Positions 32,897-42,592 of a stretch of DNA of 53,196 bases are shown piece by piece (position 1 is the first letter of the stretch; each line of letters opens with the position of its first letter). This stretch comes from Phycisphaerales bacterium (lineage in GTDB: Bacteria; Planctomycetota; Phycisphaerae; Phycisphaerales; UBA1924). The DNA lies in contig JANQNW010000006.1 of NCBI GenBank assembly GCA_028279375.1, forward strand, positions 1 through 53,196, in the 5' to 3' direction. Position numbers and translations under genes: made by a program. Under the pieces are notes generated by a model that saw nothing but the letters and a program-made list of their open reading frames with translations, had not been told where the DNA came from and did not search any database.

Positions 32897-34744
32897 CTAT
32901 TCCAGACCTATGGCGGCCAGCGCTTTGTCAACGACCTCGGACAGCGGGACGAGATTCCCCCTGCCCTCGGCGCCGCGCACCTTGAACTCGATACTGTCTT
33001 CAGCCAGCGCCTTGTCGCCGATCGTCAGGCGCAGCGGGATGCCGATCAGGTCGGCGTCCTTGAATTTCACACCCGGGCGCTCGTCGCGATCATCGATGAG
33101 CACATCAACGCCGGCATCGGCAAGCGCCGAGGCGATCTCCGCAGCGTGGCGCATGTGCTCACCATCGCGCTCGACTTTCATCGGCGTGATGATGATGTGA
33201 TACGGCGCGATCGCCGCCGGCCAGACGATGCCGTCATCGTCGTGGCTCATCTCGACGCAAGCCGCCATCGTGCGGCTCACGCCGATGCCGTAGCAGCCCA
33301 TGATCACCGGCTGGCGCTCCTGATGCTCATCGAGGATCTCGAACCCCATCGCCTCGGAGTACTTCGTTCCGAGCTTGAATATGTGTCCGACCTCGATGCC
33401 GCGCTCTTCGGTGAGCTGGGCGCTCGAGTCTCTCGGCGACGGATCGCCAGCCTGGGCATTCCGGATGGATGCGATACGCACCTTCGAAGCGTCATCGAGC
33501 GCATCACCCATCTCGCGCCGCCAGTTGAAGTGCTTGACGTGGTGGTCTTTCTCGTCGGCGCCCGTCGCCCAGAACATAGGCTTGCCCTTCGCGACGTCCA
33601 TGCCCGTCGCTGCGTCGGGATCGACCAATACGATCGTGTTCGGGACGATGTTCGCTGCGCGCGGGCTGACATAGCCGATGGCGAATCCCGCCTCGCGCGC
33701 GCGTGCGTCATCGGCGAGCGCGACGCCGCCATCCGCTTCGTCGCGGACCTTGCCCTCGTTGACTTCCTGGTCGCCGCGCACAACCGCGATCACCCAGCCG
33801 CCCCCCTGTTCCTCGGGGCGCTCGAAGACAATCGACTTGAGCATATTCGCCGGCTTGACCTTCATGAACTTGCCGACTTCATCGATGCCCGGCAGATCGG
33901 GCGTATGCACCTTCTCGAGATCGCCCGTCGGATCGCCATCGAAGCTGGCGCTGCGCGGACCGATCTCGCATTTCTCGACATTCGCCGCGTAACCGGTGGA
34001 TGAGCATTTGAGAATCGTGTCCTCACCGGTTTCGCAATTGACCATGAACTCATGCGATGCGGAGCCGCCGATTGGCCCGGCTTCCGCTTCGACGACGCTG
34101 AAGTCGAGACCGCAGCGCTGGAATGAGTTGACGTACGCCTGATGCATCAGGTCGTAGCCTTCGTTGAGCCCGCCCGGACCGTCGAGACTCATATGGAACG
34201 AGTACGCGTCCTTCATGATGAACTCACGACCGCGCAGCAGTCCTGAACGCGGTCTGAACTCATCGCGGAACTTCGTCTGGATCTGATAGAGGTTGAGCGG
34301 GAGCTGCCTGTACGACGACACGCCGCCGGCCATCATTGAAGTGATGATCTCCTCGTGCGTCGGCGCCAGCGCAACGACACGACCGTGACGGTCGGTCAAC
34401 CGGAAGAGGTTGTCGCCGTAATCAGCGTCACGCCCGGTCTGCGCCATGAGCTCGATCGGCTCGAGCGCTGGCATGAGCATCTCCGAGGCGCCCGCCGCGT
34501 CCATCTCCTCGCGGATGATGTCTGAGATCTTGCCGAGGACGCGCCAGCCGAGCGGCAGGTAGTTGTAGATTCCCGCGCCGACCCGACGAATAAACCCAGC
34601 GCGGACCAGCAGCTTGTGGCTCGGGGCTTCCGTCTCAGCGGGCGGCTCCTTGGCCGTCGGAATCAGCGTTCCGGACCACCGGTGGACAACCCCCCGCGAC
34701 GAGATCCCCCGCCGCGGCGCCGTGCTCGTTTCAGACATGCTCAT
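32897..34744 (-). CDS. proS: Prolyl-tRNA synthetase ProS
   Basis: This 615-residue class II aminoacyl-tRNA synthetase charges proline. It is the bacterial form: the catalytic core begins with HRWSGTLIPTAKEPP, motif 2 is TKFRDEFRPRSGLLRGREF, an editing-domain insertion lies between motifs 2 and 3 (about 230-400), and motif 3 is GVSRTMAACVE. The C-terminal anticodon-binding domain ends near the last 100 residues. The ATG at 34744 is used; a GTG at 34771 overlaps the typA stop as GTGA and is a real alternative, since both starts lie before the conserved region. Confidence 0.96.
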   Translation of the reverse strand: MSMSETSTAPRRGISSRGVVHRWSGTLIPTAKEPPAETEAPSHKLLVRAGFIRRVGAGIYNYLPLGWRVLGKISDIIREEMDAAGASEMLMPALEPIELMAQTGRDADYGDNLFRLTDRHGRVVALAPTHEEIITSMMAGGVSSYRQLPLNLYQIQTKFRDEFRPRSGLLRGREFIMKDAYSFHMSLDGPGGLNEGYDLMHQAYVNSFQRCGLDFSVVEAEAGPIGGSASHEFMVNCETGEDTILKCSSTGYAANVEKCEIGPRSASFDGDPTGDLEKVHTPDLPGIDEVGKFMKVKPANMLKSIVFERPEEQGGGWVIAVVRGDQEVNEGKVRDEADGGVALADDARAREAGFAIGYVSPRAANIVPNTIVLVDPDAATGMDVAKGKPMFWATGADEKDHHVKHFNWRREMGDALDDASKVRIASIRNAQAGDPSPRDSSAQLTEERGIEVGHIFKLGTKYSEAMGFEILDEHQERQPVIMGCYGIGVSRTMAACVEMSHDDDGIVWPAAIAPYHIIITPMKVERDGEHMRHAAEIASALADAGVDVLIDDRDERPGVKFKDADLIGIPLRLTIGDKALAEDSIEFKVRGAEGRGNLVPLSEVVDKALAAIGLE

Positions 34745-34767
34745 GGACCGGAGTGTAGCGATCCGCC

Positions 34768-36636
34768 TCACGCCCCGGCTGGGGCCTGGTCCTTCGATGA
34801 CCGCTCGTATCGGCGCCGGGCGCCCTCGTCGAGAATGCGTTTCCGGAGACGTACGGCGCCAGGCGTCAGCTCAACCAGTTCGTCCTGCTCGATGTACTCG
34901 AGCGCCGCCTCCAGCGTCACTTCGCGGGAGGCCTTGAGCGTCACGGTCGCTTCCTTCGTCGACGACCGAATGTTCGTGAGTTTCTTCTGCCGGACAATGT
35001 TCACAGGCAGGTCGTTGTCCCGGCTGTGCTCCCCCACCACCTGGCCGGCGTACACCTTTTCGCCGGGCTTCACGAAGAGGATGCCGCGATCGGCGAGCGT
35101 CTCCACGGCGTACGCCGTCACCTGTCCCGCCTCTGTCGCGATCAAGACGCCAGCCGCCCGTCGAATGGGGCCGCCGACCATCGGCTCGTAGCGCTCGAAA
35201 ACGTGGTGCAGGATCGCCTCGCCCTGCGTCGCCGAGAGCAGCTGCGTGCGCAATCCGATGAGCCCCTGTGACGGGCCGGTGAACTCGAGTCGGCGCGTCT
35301 CGCCGTGCGCATCAAGATGTTGAAGCTCAGCGCGCCGCAGACTGAGGAGATTCATCACGGCGCCCGTACACCAGTCCGGGCAGTCCACGACGATGCGCTC
35401 ATAGGGTTCGCTGGTGACTCCCTCAATCGACTTCGTGATCACGCGCGGCTTGCCGATCGCCAATTCGAAGCCTTCGCGGCGCATTGTCTCCAGAAGGATG
35501 CCGAGATGCAGGGTGCCGCGCCCCGAGACGACGAACTCCTCGCCCGATTCTCCTGGTTCGACGCGCAGCGCCACATCGCGCTCAAGTTCCTTATCCAGGC
35601 GCGACCGGATCTGACGGCTCGTGACAAACTGACCCTCGAGCCCGGCGAACGGTGAGTCGTTGACACGAAAGACCATGCTGATCGTCGGTTCGTCGATCGC
35701 GACGCCGGGGAGCGCCTTCGGGTTCTGAGCGTCGGCGACCGTATCGCCGATATCGATCCCCTCGATGCCGATCAGCGCGCAGAGATCGCCGGCTTCGACA
35801 CTCGAGGCGTCCTCGCGTCCAAGACCTGTGAATCGCTGGAGCCCTGAGACGGTCGCGTTCATGACCGCGCCATCACGCTTCACAAGCGCCACCGATTCGC
35901 CCTGGCGAATGGTTCCTTCAAAGACACGGCCGATTCCGATGCGACCGACGTAGTCGTTGGAATCCAGCGTCGTGATCAGCATCTGCAATGGCGCCGACGG
36001 ATCTCCCGTCGCCCCGGGAACACCCCCGATGATCGCCTCGAAGATCGGGCGCAGGTCCGTTCCGCGCTCGCCGGCGTGATCCGCGGCCCAGCCGTCCTTG
36101 GCCGAAGCGAAGACCGTCGGGAAGTCGAGCGCATCGTCATCGGCGCCGAGTTCCACCAGGAGATCGAAGACCTCGTTGATCACCTCGTCCGGCCGCGCGT
36201 TCTCGCGATCGCACTTGTTGACGACCACGATCGGTCGCAGCTTCGCCTCGAGCGCCTTGGTCAGCACGAATCGCGTCTGCGGCATCGGACCTTCGTACGC
36301 GTCGACAATGAGCAGGCAGCCGTCCGCCATGCGAAGGACGCGCTCGACCTCGCCGCCGAAATCGGCGTGACCGGGCGTATCGACGATGTTGATCCGGAAT
36401 GCCTCACCACTGGGCCGCTGATAGGTGACGGCGCAGTTCTTGGAGAGGATGGTGATTCCCCGCTCGCGCTCCAGATCGTTGGAGTCCATGATCAGACCAT
36501 GCTGGCCGCCGGCGAGCTTCTCGAGTTCGCCTGCTCGGAACATGCCGGACTGCAGCAACATCTGATCGACCAGGGTCGTCTTGCCATGATCGACGTGCGC
36601 GATGATCGCGACATTGCGGAGATTGCTGGCGCTCAT
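34768..36636 (-). CDS. typA: Ribosome-associated GTPase TypA/BipA
   Basis: This 622-residue translation-factor GTPase acts on the 70S ribosome under stress and cold. The G1 motif is AHVDHGKTTL (13-22), G3 is DTPGHADFGGEVER, and G4 is NKCDRENARPDEV. The EF-G-like domains III and V and the TypA C-terminal domain are complete, ending in RKRILDEGARRRYERS. The family ATG at 36636 has a GAGG site ahead; a longer frame to 36858 is upstream noncoding. It is the first gene of the typA-proS-purE-sulfotransferase operon. Confidence 0.97.
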   Translation of the reverse strand: MSASNLRNVAIIAHVDHGKTTLVDQMLLQSGMFRAGELEKLAGGQHGLIMDSNDLERERGITILSKNCAVTYQRPSGEAFRINIVDTPGHADFGGEVERVLRMADGCLLIVDAYEGPMPQTRFVLTKALEAKLRPIVVVNKCDRENARPDEVINEVFDLLVELGADDDALDFPTVFASAKDGWAADHAGERGTDLRPIFEAIIGGVPGATGDPSAPLQMLITTLDSNDYVGRIGIGRVFEGTIRQGESVALVKRDGAVMNATVSGLQRFTGLGREDASSVEAGDLCALIGIEGIDIGDTVADAQNPKALPGVAIDEPTISMVFRVNDSPFAGLEGQFVTSRQIRSRLDKELERDVALRVEPGESGEEFVVSGRGTLHLGILLETMRREGFELAIGKPRVITKSIEGVTSEPYERIVVDCPDWCTGAVMNLLSLRRAELQHLDAHGETRRLEFTGPSQGLIGLRTQLLSATQGEAILHHVFERYEPMVGGPIRRAAGVLIATEAGQVTAYAVETLADRGILFVKPGEKVYAGQVVGEHSRDNDLPVNIVRQKKLTNIRSSTKEATVTLKASREVTLEAALEYIEQDELVELTPGAVRLRKRILDEGARRRYERSSKDQAPAGA

Positions 36637-36953
36637 GTTCTGGGGGTCCTCACCCTCGAATGTGAGGGGCGAGGATGATAGCGGCGCCCGACGCTCTGTG
36701 ATCGAGCCTGACAACACCTTGGGTCGCCCAGGCCGGGCCGCCACACTCAACTCGAGCAGCGCGCTCCTCAGATTGGGGCAGCCCTGGGAGGCGAACTCGG
36801 GCGGGGTCAGCCGGATGATCGAGTCTCGCTCGAGCCTCCGGACGCCCTTCCCGCACATGATCGGGGGCCGACCATCGAGTTTCGCCGCCCCCTCGCCGAT
36901 AGGGCTGCTATAGATAGTCCCCTGAATTCGTGACCGGCAGCAGGAGCGGAAGC
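36637..36953. other. 317-base region between typA and halogenase-like gene
   Basis: The divergent genes must both be transcribed out of this stretch, but no convincing -35/-10 pair was found. A TATAGA hexamer lies near 36910 on the plus strand without a good -35 partner. An open frame running into it from typA lacks a ribosome binding site. No RNA gene is seen. Confidence 0.5.
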
Positions 36954-38735
36954 ATGCCCGAGCAGGATGGCGCCCAGTACGACGTAATCATCATCGGCGG
37001 AGGACCCGGCGGTTCGACCACCGGCGCCCTCCTGAAGAAGTACGCCCCCAAGATGCGCGTCCTCATCCTGGAGAAGGAGACCTTCCCGCGCGAGCATGTC
37101 GGCGAGAGCCAGTTGCCGCCCATCAGCCGCATCCTCGAAGAGATGGGTTGCTGGGAAGACGTTGAGAAGGCGGGCTTCCCGATCAAGATCGGCGTCACCT
37201 ACACGTGGGGACGAACGACCGATCCGTGGGATTTTGAGTTCCTCCCCCTCGATGCGATACACGACGATGAGCCACGCCCCGCGAAATACGAGGGCTGGCG
37301 CCAGCAGACGGCGTTCCAGGTCGAGCGCGACCGCTACGACACCATCCTCCTCGATTGCGCCGAGAATCTCGGGTGTGAAGTCCGGCAGGGAACGCGCGTC
37401 GCCAGCATTCAGCGGGATGGCGATCGCATCTCGGGCATCGAACTCGAGTCAGGCGATGTCGTCACGGCGAAGCACTATGTGGACGCCTCGGGAAACGCGG
37501 CGATTCTACGCAAGGCCATGGGCGTCAATATCGAGGCGCCGACGCTCCTCAGGAATGTCGCCTTCTGGGATTACTGGGACAACGATGAGTGGGCCAACGA
37601 GATCGGAGTCGGCGCGACGCGCGTCCATATCCGAAGCCTGCCGTATGGCTGGCTGTGGTTTATCCCGCTCGGCCCGACGCGCACCAGCATCGGTCTCGTC
37701 TGTCCCGCTGACTATTACAAGTCCTGCGGGAAGTCGCCGGCAGAGGTGTACCACGACGCGATCAAACAGGAGAGCTGGGTCGAGGCGCATACGCGCAACG
37801 CGACATCAGAGAACGAGGTTCGATCCACGACCGACTGGTCGTTCATCTCAGATCGCACATACGGCGAGAACTGGTTCCTCGTCGGCGAGACTGTTGGATT
37901 CGCCGATCCGATCCTCGCGGCCGGGCTCACGCTGACGCAGTCGGGCGGGCGAGAGCTTGCGTACACGATCCTGGAACTCGAGCGCGGGGAACATGACCGC
38001 GCGTGGCTGGTCGATCGCTACAACGAGCTTCAGCTTCGGCGCGTCACACAGCACATGCGATTCGCCGAATACTGGTACTCCGCCAACGGCGTTTTCGAGG
38101 ACATCCAGGAGAACTGCACCGAGATCGCGAAGCATGCCGGCCTGAAGCTCGATCCGCAGCAGGCCTTCCGATGGCTGAGCCAGGGCGGACTCGACAACGA
38201 TGTCGCCGGTCAGGCAGGCGTCGGGGGTCTCGACGTCGCGGCGATCAAGCAGATCATGCTGCGATTCACCGGCGACGCCTCGAACAAGAAGCACGTCGAC
38301 TGGACGGTGAACGGGAAGAATGTCTTCAAGCTCAATCTGCAGAACGCCACGAGAAAGAAGATCGGCAGTCTCTCCAACGGGCGCATTCATCAGGCGATCG
38401 CCTACGAACGATCTGACCGCCGCCTCGAAATCGTGGGTGTCGCGGGTCTTCTCGTAGCGGCGCTCGAGGAAAGCTCAGATCTCGAACACATCATGGGGTA
38501 TCTGCAGCGGGCGTTTGATGCGCAGCTACCGCGCGAGCATCATCCGATCGCCCTGCAACACGCTGTGCAGACGCTCGAGGCCATGGCCAATGAGTACTGG
38601 GTCCTGTGCAGCACGAAGCGCGGCAAGCAGGTGCTGAATGTGCAGACACCCGTCGAGGGCGCCTTCATCCATTCCCATGATGAACAGGGCATGACGGCGC
38701 GTCCGACGCCCGCGTTGGAGAGCGGAACGGGTTAG
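36954..38735 (+). CDS. Flavin-dependent halogenase-like enzyme
   Basis: This 593-residue enzyme is a predicted FAD-dependent halogenase or close relative. The FAD fold GGGPGGSTTG is at 15-24. VGESQLPPI and GFPIKIG with Lys78 sit where halogenases keep the active-site loop and catalytic lysine. The halogenase signature WxWxIP is complete as WLWFIP at 233-238. The flavin-binding GETVGFADPI lies near 310. About 200 C-terminal residues beyond the core have no recognised family. An AGGAGCGGA site precedes the ATG at 36954; an earlier GTG at 36930 is less likely. No carrier protein or biosynthetic cluster is next to it, so the substrate is unknown. An epoxidase or monooxygenase role is the alternative. 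Confidence 0.8.
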   Translation: MPEQDGAQYDVIIIGGGPGGSTTGALLKKYAPKMRVLILEKETFPREHVGESQLPPISRILEEMGCWEDVEKAGFPIKIGVTYTWGRTTDPWDFEFLPLDAIHDDEPRPAKYEGWRQQTAFQVERDRYDTILLDCAENLGCEVRQGTRVASIQRDGDRISGIELESGDVVTAKHYVDASGNAAILRKAMGVNIEAPTLLRNVAFWDYWDNDEWANEIGVGATRVHIRSLPYGWLWFIPLGPTRTSIGLVCPADYYKSCGKSPAEVYHDAIKQESWVEAHTRNATSENEVRSTTDWSFISDRTYGENWFLVGETVGFADPILAAGLTLTQSGGRELAYTILELERGEHDRAWLVDRYNELQLRRVTQHMRFAEYWYSANGVFEDIQENCTEIAKHAGLKLDPQQAFRWLSQGGLDNDVAGQAGVGGLDVAAIKQIMLRFTGDASNKKHVDWTVNGKNVFKLNLQNATRKKIGSLSNGRIHQAIAYERSDRRLEIVGVAGLLVAALEESSDLEHIMGYLQRAFDAQLPREHHPIALQHAVQTLEAMANEYWVLCSTKRGKQVLNVQTPVEGAFIHSHDEQGMTARPTPALESGTG

Positions 38736-40219
38736 CGATCCAGCACGACGAGACGCGCTTCGCCTCGCGCTTCATATGGCCCGACGCGCTTGAGTCGCCA
38801 GGCGATCTCCCCGACGCCGCGTGCGACATCGAGCAGGTCGACCATCTCGTCACGCGACTCCATCGCTCGGAGCAGCGCATTGGGTCGGATCTTTCCGACG
38901 CTGATCCAGTCGCCGTCCGCGGCGTTCCCGCCTTCGTCGCGCACGACCGATGCAACGTTCGCGACATTGACCTTCTCAGTGCCGCCAACGAACCAGCCGC
39001 CGACATCCGTCAGCGCCTTGGAATGACGGTACGTCCAGGAGAGGCCGAATCCCTCGCCGCCGATATATGGAAAACGACGACCATCGGGCTCCGTGAGCTG
39101 CTGATGACGCATCGCCTCCGGTTGGGCGCCGCCGTAGTCAAAGTCCCAGGCGCCGACGCTGAGCAGCGCGCTATACGCAAGCAGTTGGTCGCTCGCGAAG
39201 CGATCTCCGAGCACAGCTATCTTCTGCAGGTCGCGCGCTTCGCACCCGATCGTGATGGAAACGCCTCCACCCTCGGCCCTGGTGAACTGCAGAAGGTAGC
39301 GGTCGCCGAGCGCTTCGATCTTCCGCGTATCCTCCACAAAAGCGCGCATCAGCCGCGGCATCATCGCCTTCCAGGCTTCCTCACCCACGGTGCGCTCGGG
39401 AATTCGCTCGACCACACAGAGCAGAGAATCGCTCCCGAACTCGCCGACGAAATCGCTGGACCAGGGACGCGCCTCGGGCATGGGCTCACGCGTCGTCAGC
39501 GCGAGACGAGCCTCGAGCGCTCCTCGACGCACGTTGCCTGCGACACCGAACCAGGCGCCTTTGGGAGCCCGCATACCCAGAACGAAGTCACGCTCAATTC
39601 GCTCTTCGCCCAGAATCCGGAAAGTGCGCTCGTCAGAGAGCGCTGCTCGCGGTTTCCGATCCAATCCACGCGCCAGATCGGCAAAGAGATCCGTACTCGT
39701 GGCGGGCGCCAACAGGAACCGGTCCCCAGCCTTCGGGATCGTGATCAGGAACCGCCCCTGCTCGATGCCAAGCACGAGTCGATTCTCCAGCACTCGCTTC
39801 GGAGCGGCCTTGAGCTTCTTCGGGAGACGCCGCGCGATTGACGGATCCGCGAAACCGATGACCGCCCATTCGGGCTCACGATCGCCTTCGCCGTCGATCA
39901 GTCCGCGCCCGACGATGATCGTCCGCCGCCCGAAGAGCCCGTCGAAGAGCTTCTCAGATTCGCCATCGAGTTCGCCGGCGAAGGCGCGCCAGTGGTCGAG
40001 TCCCTCCTCACCCACGAGCAGGCGAAGAGAATCTTCGATCGCGCGCCCAGCCTCAGACTGGCGGTGCATCTTCGCCTGATCAACAACAAGGACGAGATCC
40101 ACCTCATCTGGCACGTAGCGCAGCGCGTCAAGCGCATCGCCGCCCGCTAGCGCCGGAGCGCTGACGAATGCGCAGACGGATAGCGCCAAGCTGCGGATTG
40201 CGCGCAGTGGGAATCTCAT
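38732..40219 (-). CDS. Exported DUF3352-like protein in the sigma-factor operon
   Basis: This 495-residue protein has a signal peptide (about 1-25, ending APALAGG) and repeated mixed alpha/beta segments such as VPDEVDLVLVVD and FVLGMRAPKGAWFGV. The pattern resembles DUF3352-type exported proteins, which have no known activity. It starts seven bases after the anti-sigma stop, so it is the third gene of the ECF operon and may be an envelope product or sensor linked to that regulator. Its stop overlaps the halogenase-like gene by four bases. Confidence 0.78.
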   Translation of the reverse strand: MRFPLRAIRSLALSVCAFVSAPALAGGDALDALRYVPDEVDLVLVVDQAKMHRQSEAGRAIEDSLRLLVGEEGLDHWRAFAGELDGESEKLFDGLFGRRTIIVGRGLIDGEGDREPEWAVIGFADPSIARRLPKKLKAAPKRVLENRLVLGIEQGRFLITIPKAGDRFLLAPATSTDLFADLARGLDRKPRAALSDERTFRILGEERIERDFVLGMRAPKGAWFGVAGNVRRGALEARLALTTREPMPEARPWSSDFVGEFGSDSLLCVVERIPERTVGEEAWKAMMPRLMRAFVEDTRKIEALGDRYLLQFTRAEGGGVSITIGCEARDLQKIAVLGDRFASDQLLAYSALLSVGAWDFDYGGAQPEAMRHQQLTEPDGRRFPYIGGEGFGLSWTYRHSKALTDVGGWFVGGTEKVNVANVASVVRDEGGNAADGDWISVGKIRPNALLRAMESRDEMVDLLDVARGVGEIAWRLKRVGPYEARGEARLVVLDR

Positions 40220-40226
40220 TCCTGAC

Positions 40227-40973
40227 TCAATCCTCGTCCTGGACAATCGGCGGCGGAGTCATCGACTCGTTACACCGCGCGGCCGCAGAGAATGCCGTGG
40301 CGGTCTCAATGCGAAGCAGAATCGACGCGCCTCGCTCACCGTCAGCTTCGGCCTCGATCATCACCTTCGCCGGGAGCTTCCTGTGCAGAGACTCGACGAC
40401 GATCGCGCCGTCCTTGAGCTTCCGCTGCACCATGGTCACCGTTCCCTCGAGCGACATACGCGCCGCCTCGAGATCAAATCGCTTGCGCGTAAGCTGGCAG
40501 TCGAATACCGGCGTGTCACAGCGATCCTGCATCTCCGTGATCACATCCGCCAGACCAGCGACATGCGTCTCAACCTGGCGGCTACTCGCCTGCACGACCT
40601 CAGTCAGCGGCGCCTCCTCAGGCGAGAGCTGGAGCGTTCCCGGCGCTACGCGCTCGGTCACATAGAGACCGGCGAGCACGACCAGGAAACACGCGGCGGC
40701 CGCAAGACGACCCGCGCTCACGAGATTCCGAAGCGGCGAGGAGATCCAGCCGCGACGACGATCAACCTCAGCGAGAATCGACGCCGAAAGGTCCGGAACG
40801 CCTGCTGGCTTCCGAAGATCGTCGAGCATCGATTCCGTCCGTGCGAACTCATCGCCGAAGAGTGAGTCCTGACGCACGGCCTCGTCGACAAAGCGCTTCT
40901 CGCCGGCGTTGAGCTCGCCATCGAAGTACGCATCGATCATCGCGTCGACTTCCTCGACGGATCGACCGCTCAT
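40227..40973 (-). CDS. Anti-sigma factor, membrane-bound, without zinc motif
   Basis: This 248-residue protein has the layout of an anti-sigma factor: an N-terminal helical segment (SVEEVDAMIDAYFDGELNAGEKRFVDE), one membrane helix (about 88-108, LAAAACFLVVLAGLYV), and an extracytoplasmic part of about 135 residues. The Cys/His zinc motif of the usual ZAS domain is not visible, so this is a zinc-free variant. The ATG at 40973 is chosen; a GTG at 41051 overlapping the sigma stop is possible. It follows the sigma gene in the same operon. Confidence 0.78.
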   Translation of the reverse strand: MSGRSVEEVDAMIDAYFDGELNAGEKRFVDEAVRQDSLFGDEFARTESMLDDLRKPAGVPDLSASILAEVDRRRGWISSPLRNLVSAGRLAAAACFLVVLAGLYVTERVAPGTLQLSPEEAPLTEVVQASSRQVETHVAGLADVITEMQDRCDTPVFDCQLTRKRFDLEAARMSLEGTVTMVQRKLKDGAIVVESLHRKLPAKVMIEAEADGERGASILLRIETATAFSAAARCNESMTPPPIVQDED

Positions 40974-41038
40974 CGCCGGACCTGGCTCGCCGTGGGAGGC
41001 GCGTCCGAAGAGAGAACGAACTCGGCGCGGGAAGAAGT

Positions 41039-41626
41039 TCACGTCGCCCACACCTCTGAAACACGGGGCTGATGCGTCTCGTGCGCCTCGAGCGCCTTTC
41101 GCATCTTTTGCCGCCCGCGATGAAGGTGGCTCTTGACTGTGCCCTCGGGCATATCCATGTGTCGCGCAATCAGCGCGATTGGCCAGTCCTGCTGATGGAA
41201 GAGAAGGAGAATCTCGCGCTGCTGCGGCTTGAGCTCGTCAAGAGCGAACTGCAGTGCGTCCTTCGCGCCCTCTCTGACTTCCTCGACAATCGACGGCGCG
41301 CCGGGAGCGTCTGCATCCCCCTGCCAGCAACCGACGATCTCACTGTCATAGCGCGGCTTGTTCTTCTGGCTGGCGTTCACGTAGAGCCGCTTGGCGATCG
41401 TGAAGAGCCACGTGGAAAACCGATATCGCGGATCGAATCGCTCAAGGTGCTGAAGCACGCGTACGAAGGCGTCCTGCACGATGTCTTCGGCGATGTCAGG
41501 CTTCCCCGAGATCCGGAGGAGATAGCTGTACAGTGAGGCCTGATGGGCCTTGATCAGCTTCTCCGCAGATGCCCGGTCCCCCCGGACGGCCTTCTCGATC
41601 AGCTTTTGTTCAGTGGAACGTGTCAT
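41039..41626 (-). CDS. ECF RNA polymerase sigma factor
   Basis: This 195-residue regulator has both ECF domains: region 2 (SLYSYLLRISGKPDIAEDIVQDAFVRVLQ through FSTWLFTIAKRL) and region 4 (LKPQQREILLLFHQQDW through MPEGTVKSHLHRGRQKMRKAL). A GGAG site lies eight bases before the ATG at 41626; a TTG at 41638 was rejected. The operon then encodes an anti-sigma factor and an exported protein, so it probably responds to an envelope or external signal. Confidence 0.94.
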   Translation of the reverse strand: MTRSTEQKLIEKAVRGDRASAEKLIKAHQASLYSYLLRISGKPDIAEDIVQDAFVRVLQHLERFDPRYRFSTWLFTIAKRLYVNASQKNKPRYDSEIVGCWQGDADAPGAPSIVEEVREGAKDALQFALDELKPQQREILLLFHQQDWPIALIARHMDMPEGTVKSHLHRGRQKMRKALEAHETHQPRVSEVWAT

Positions 41627-41728
41627 CGATTGCTCCAATCGTACACGCGCAGGGTCGCCCCGGTTGCGTCAAAATCGGCCTCCAGATCCTCTGCGCCGTC
41701 CGGGTCGAACACCCGATAAGGACACAGC

Positions 41729-42592
41729 ATGCCGGAACCCGAACCTCCAGTGCCGCCGAACACTGATTCGGCAACGCCAGAGCCGATTTCAGCCACCGCC
41801 CTCAGTTGGGCGGCGCTGCTCTCTCACTGGATGGATTTCGCTCGCTCGTCTGTCGGGTTCCCCAAAGATGGTGAAGGAGACCGATGGAGATCATCGGTCG
41901 CCCCCGTGATCGGCCTCCAGGCGGTCACCTTCGCCCTCTCCGAGGTGGATCGCCTGAGCCCCTCGGAACATGCCGCCGGCCTCGACCGGGCCGAGATCCT
42001 CATTCGCGACCACGCAGAGACGCTCTCAGGGATCTGGGCTGGCGTCCCAATGCCTGACCTGATGCTCGAACTTCTCCAGGACGCCAGGACGGCCCTCCAG
42101 GCGGCGCTCAGGCTCGGAATCGAGTGGTGCGCCGAGTCCGAGGGATTCGAGGCTCACGATCCGACGAGAATCGCGGAGTACCTCACGGCTCGGAGCTTCG
42201 CAGGGGATTTCTTCGCAGCTCAGCCCGGGACGATCCTCGCGGCGGACGCTCCGATCGCGTTCCTGACGCCCCGCAGCGGCACATCATTGTTGTCTCTCGA
42301 TGACCTCATCCCGGGCGCCGCGAATCGGCCCTCACTCGGCCGGCAGATTCTGCGTCAGGTCGATGAAGAGGGTGCGATCTCCGCTGATTTGATCGTTCCA
42401 CTCTTCGATCGCGACCTCCCGAAGGGACGGCCGCTGCTGATCCCGATTCTCCAGGCAGGACGGCTCGTGTATGAACACGATGACGACGCAACTCGAAAGT
42501 GGCGCGATGCGCAGCTCGCCGCCGGATCGATTCCCCTTCTCGAGAGCGCACGAAATCAGGACACGGAATCGAAGAGCGATCGAGGCGATTGA
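41729..42592 (+). CDS. Protein of unknown function
   Basis: This 287-residue protein has no recognised domain, no signal peptide and no membrane helix. A Pro-rich start is followed by a helical half (ALSWAALLSHWMDFARSS, GIEWCAESEGFEAHDP) and a C-terminal half of strands and loops (DLIVPLFDRDLPKGRPLLI). An AAGGAC site precedes the ATG. It converges with the MBL gene and overlaps it by 37 bases. Confidence 0.7.
   Translation: MPEPEPPVPPNTDSATPEPISATALSWAALLSHWMDFARSSVGFPKDGEGDRWRSSVAPVIGLQAVTFALSEVDRLSPSEHAAGLDRAEILIRDHAETLSGIWAGVPMPDLMLELLQDARTALQAALRLGIEWCAESEGFEAHDPTRIAEYLTARSFAGDFFAAQPGTILAADAPIAFLTPRSGTSLLSLDDLIPGAANRPSLGRQILRQVDEEGAISADLIVPLFDRDLPKGRPLLIPILQAGRLVYEHDDDATRKWRDAQLAAGSIPLLESARNQDTESKSDRGD

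Noticed and set aside
36637..36858. Upstream extension of typA in the same frame
   Set aside because: The sequence before the family ATG is not TypA-like, and the ATG at 36636 has a ribosome binding site.
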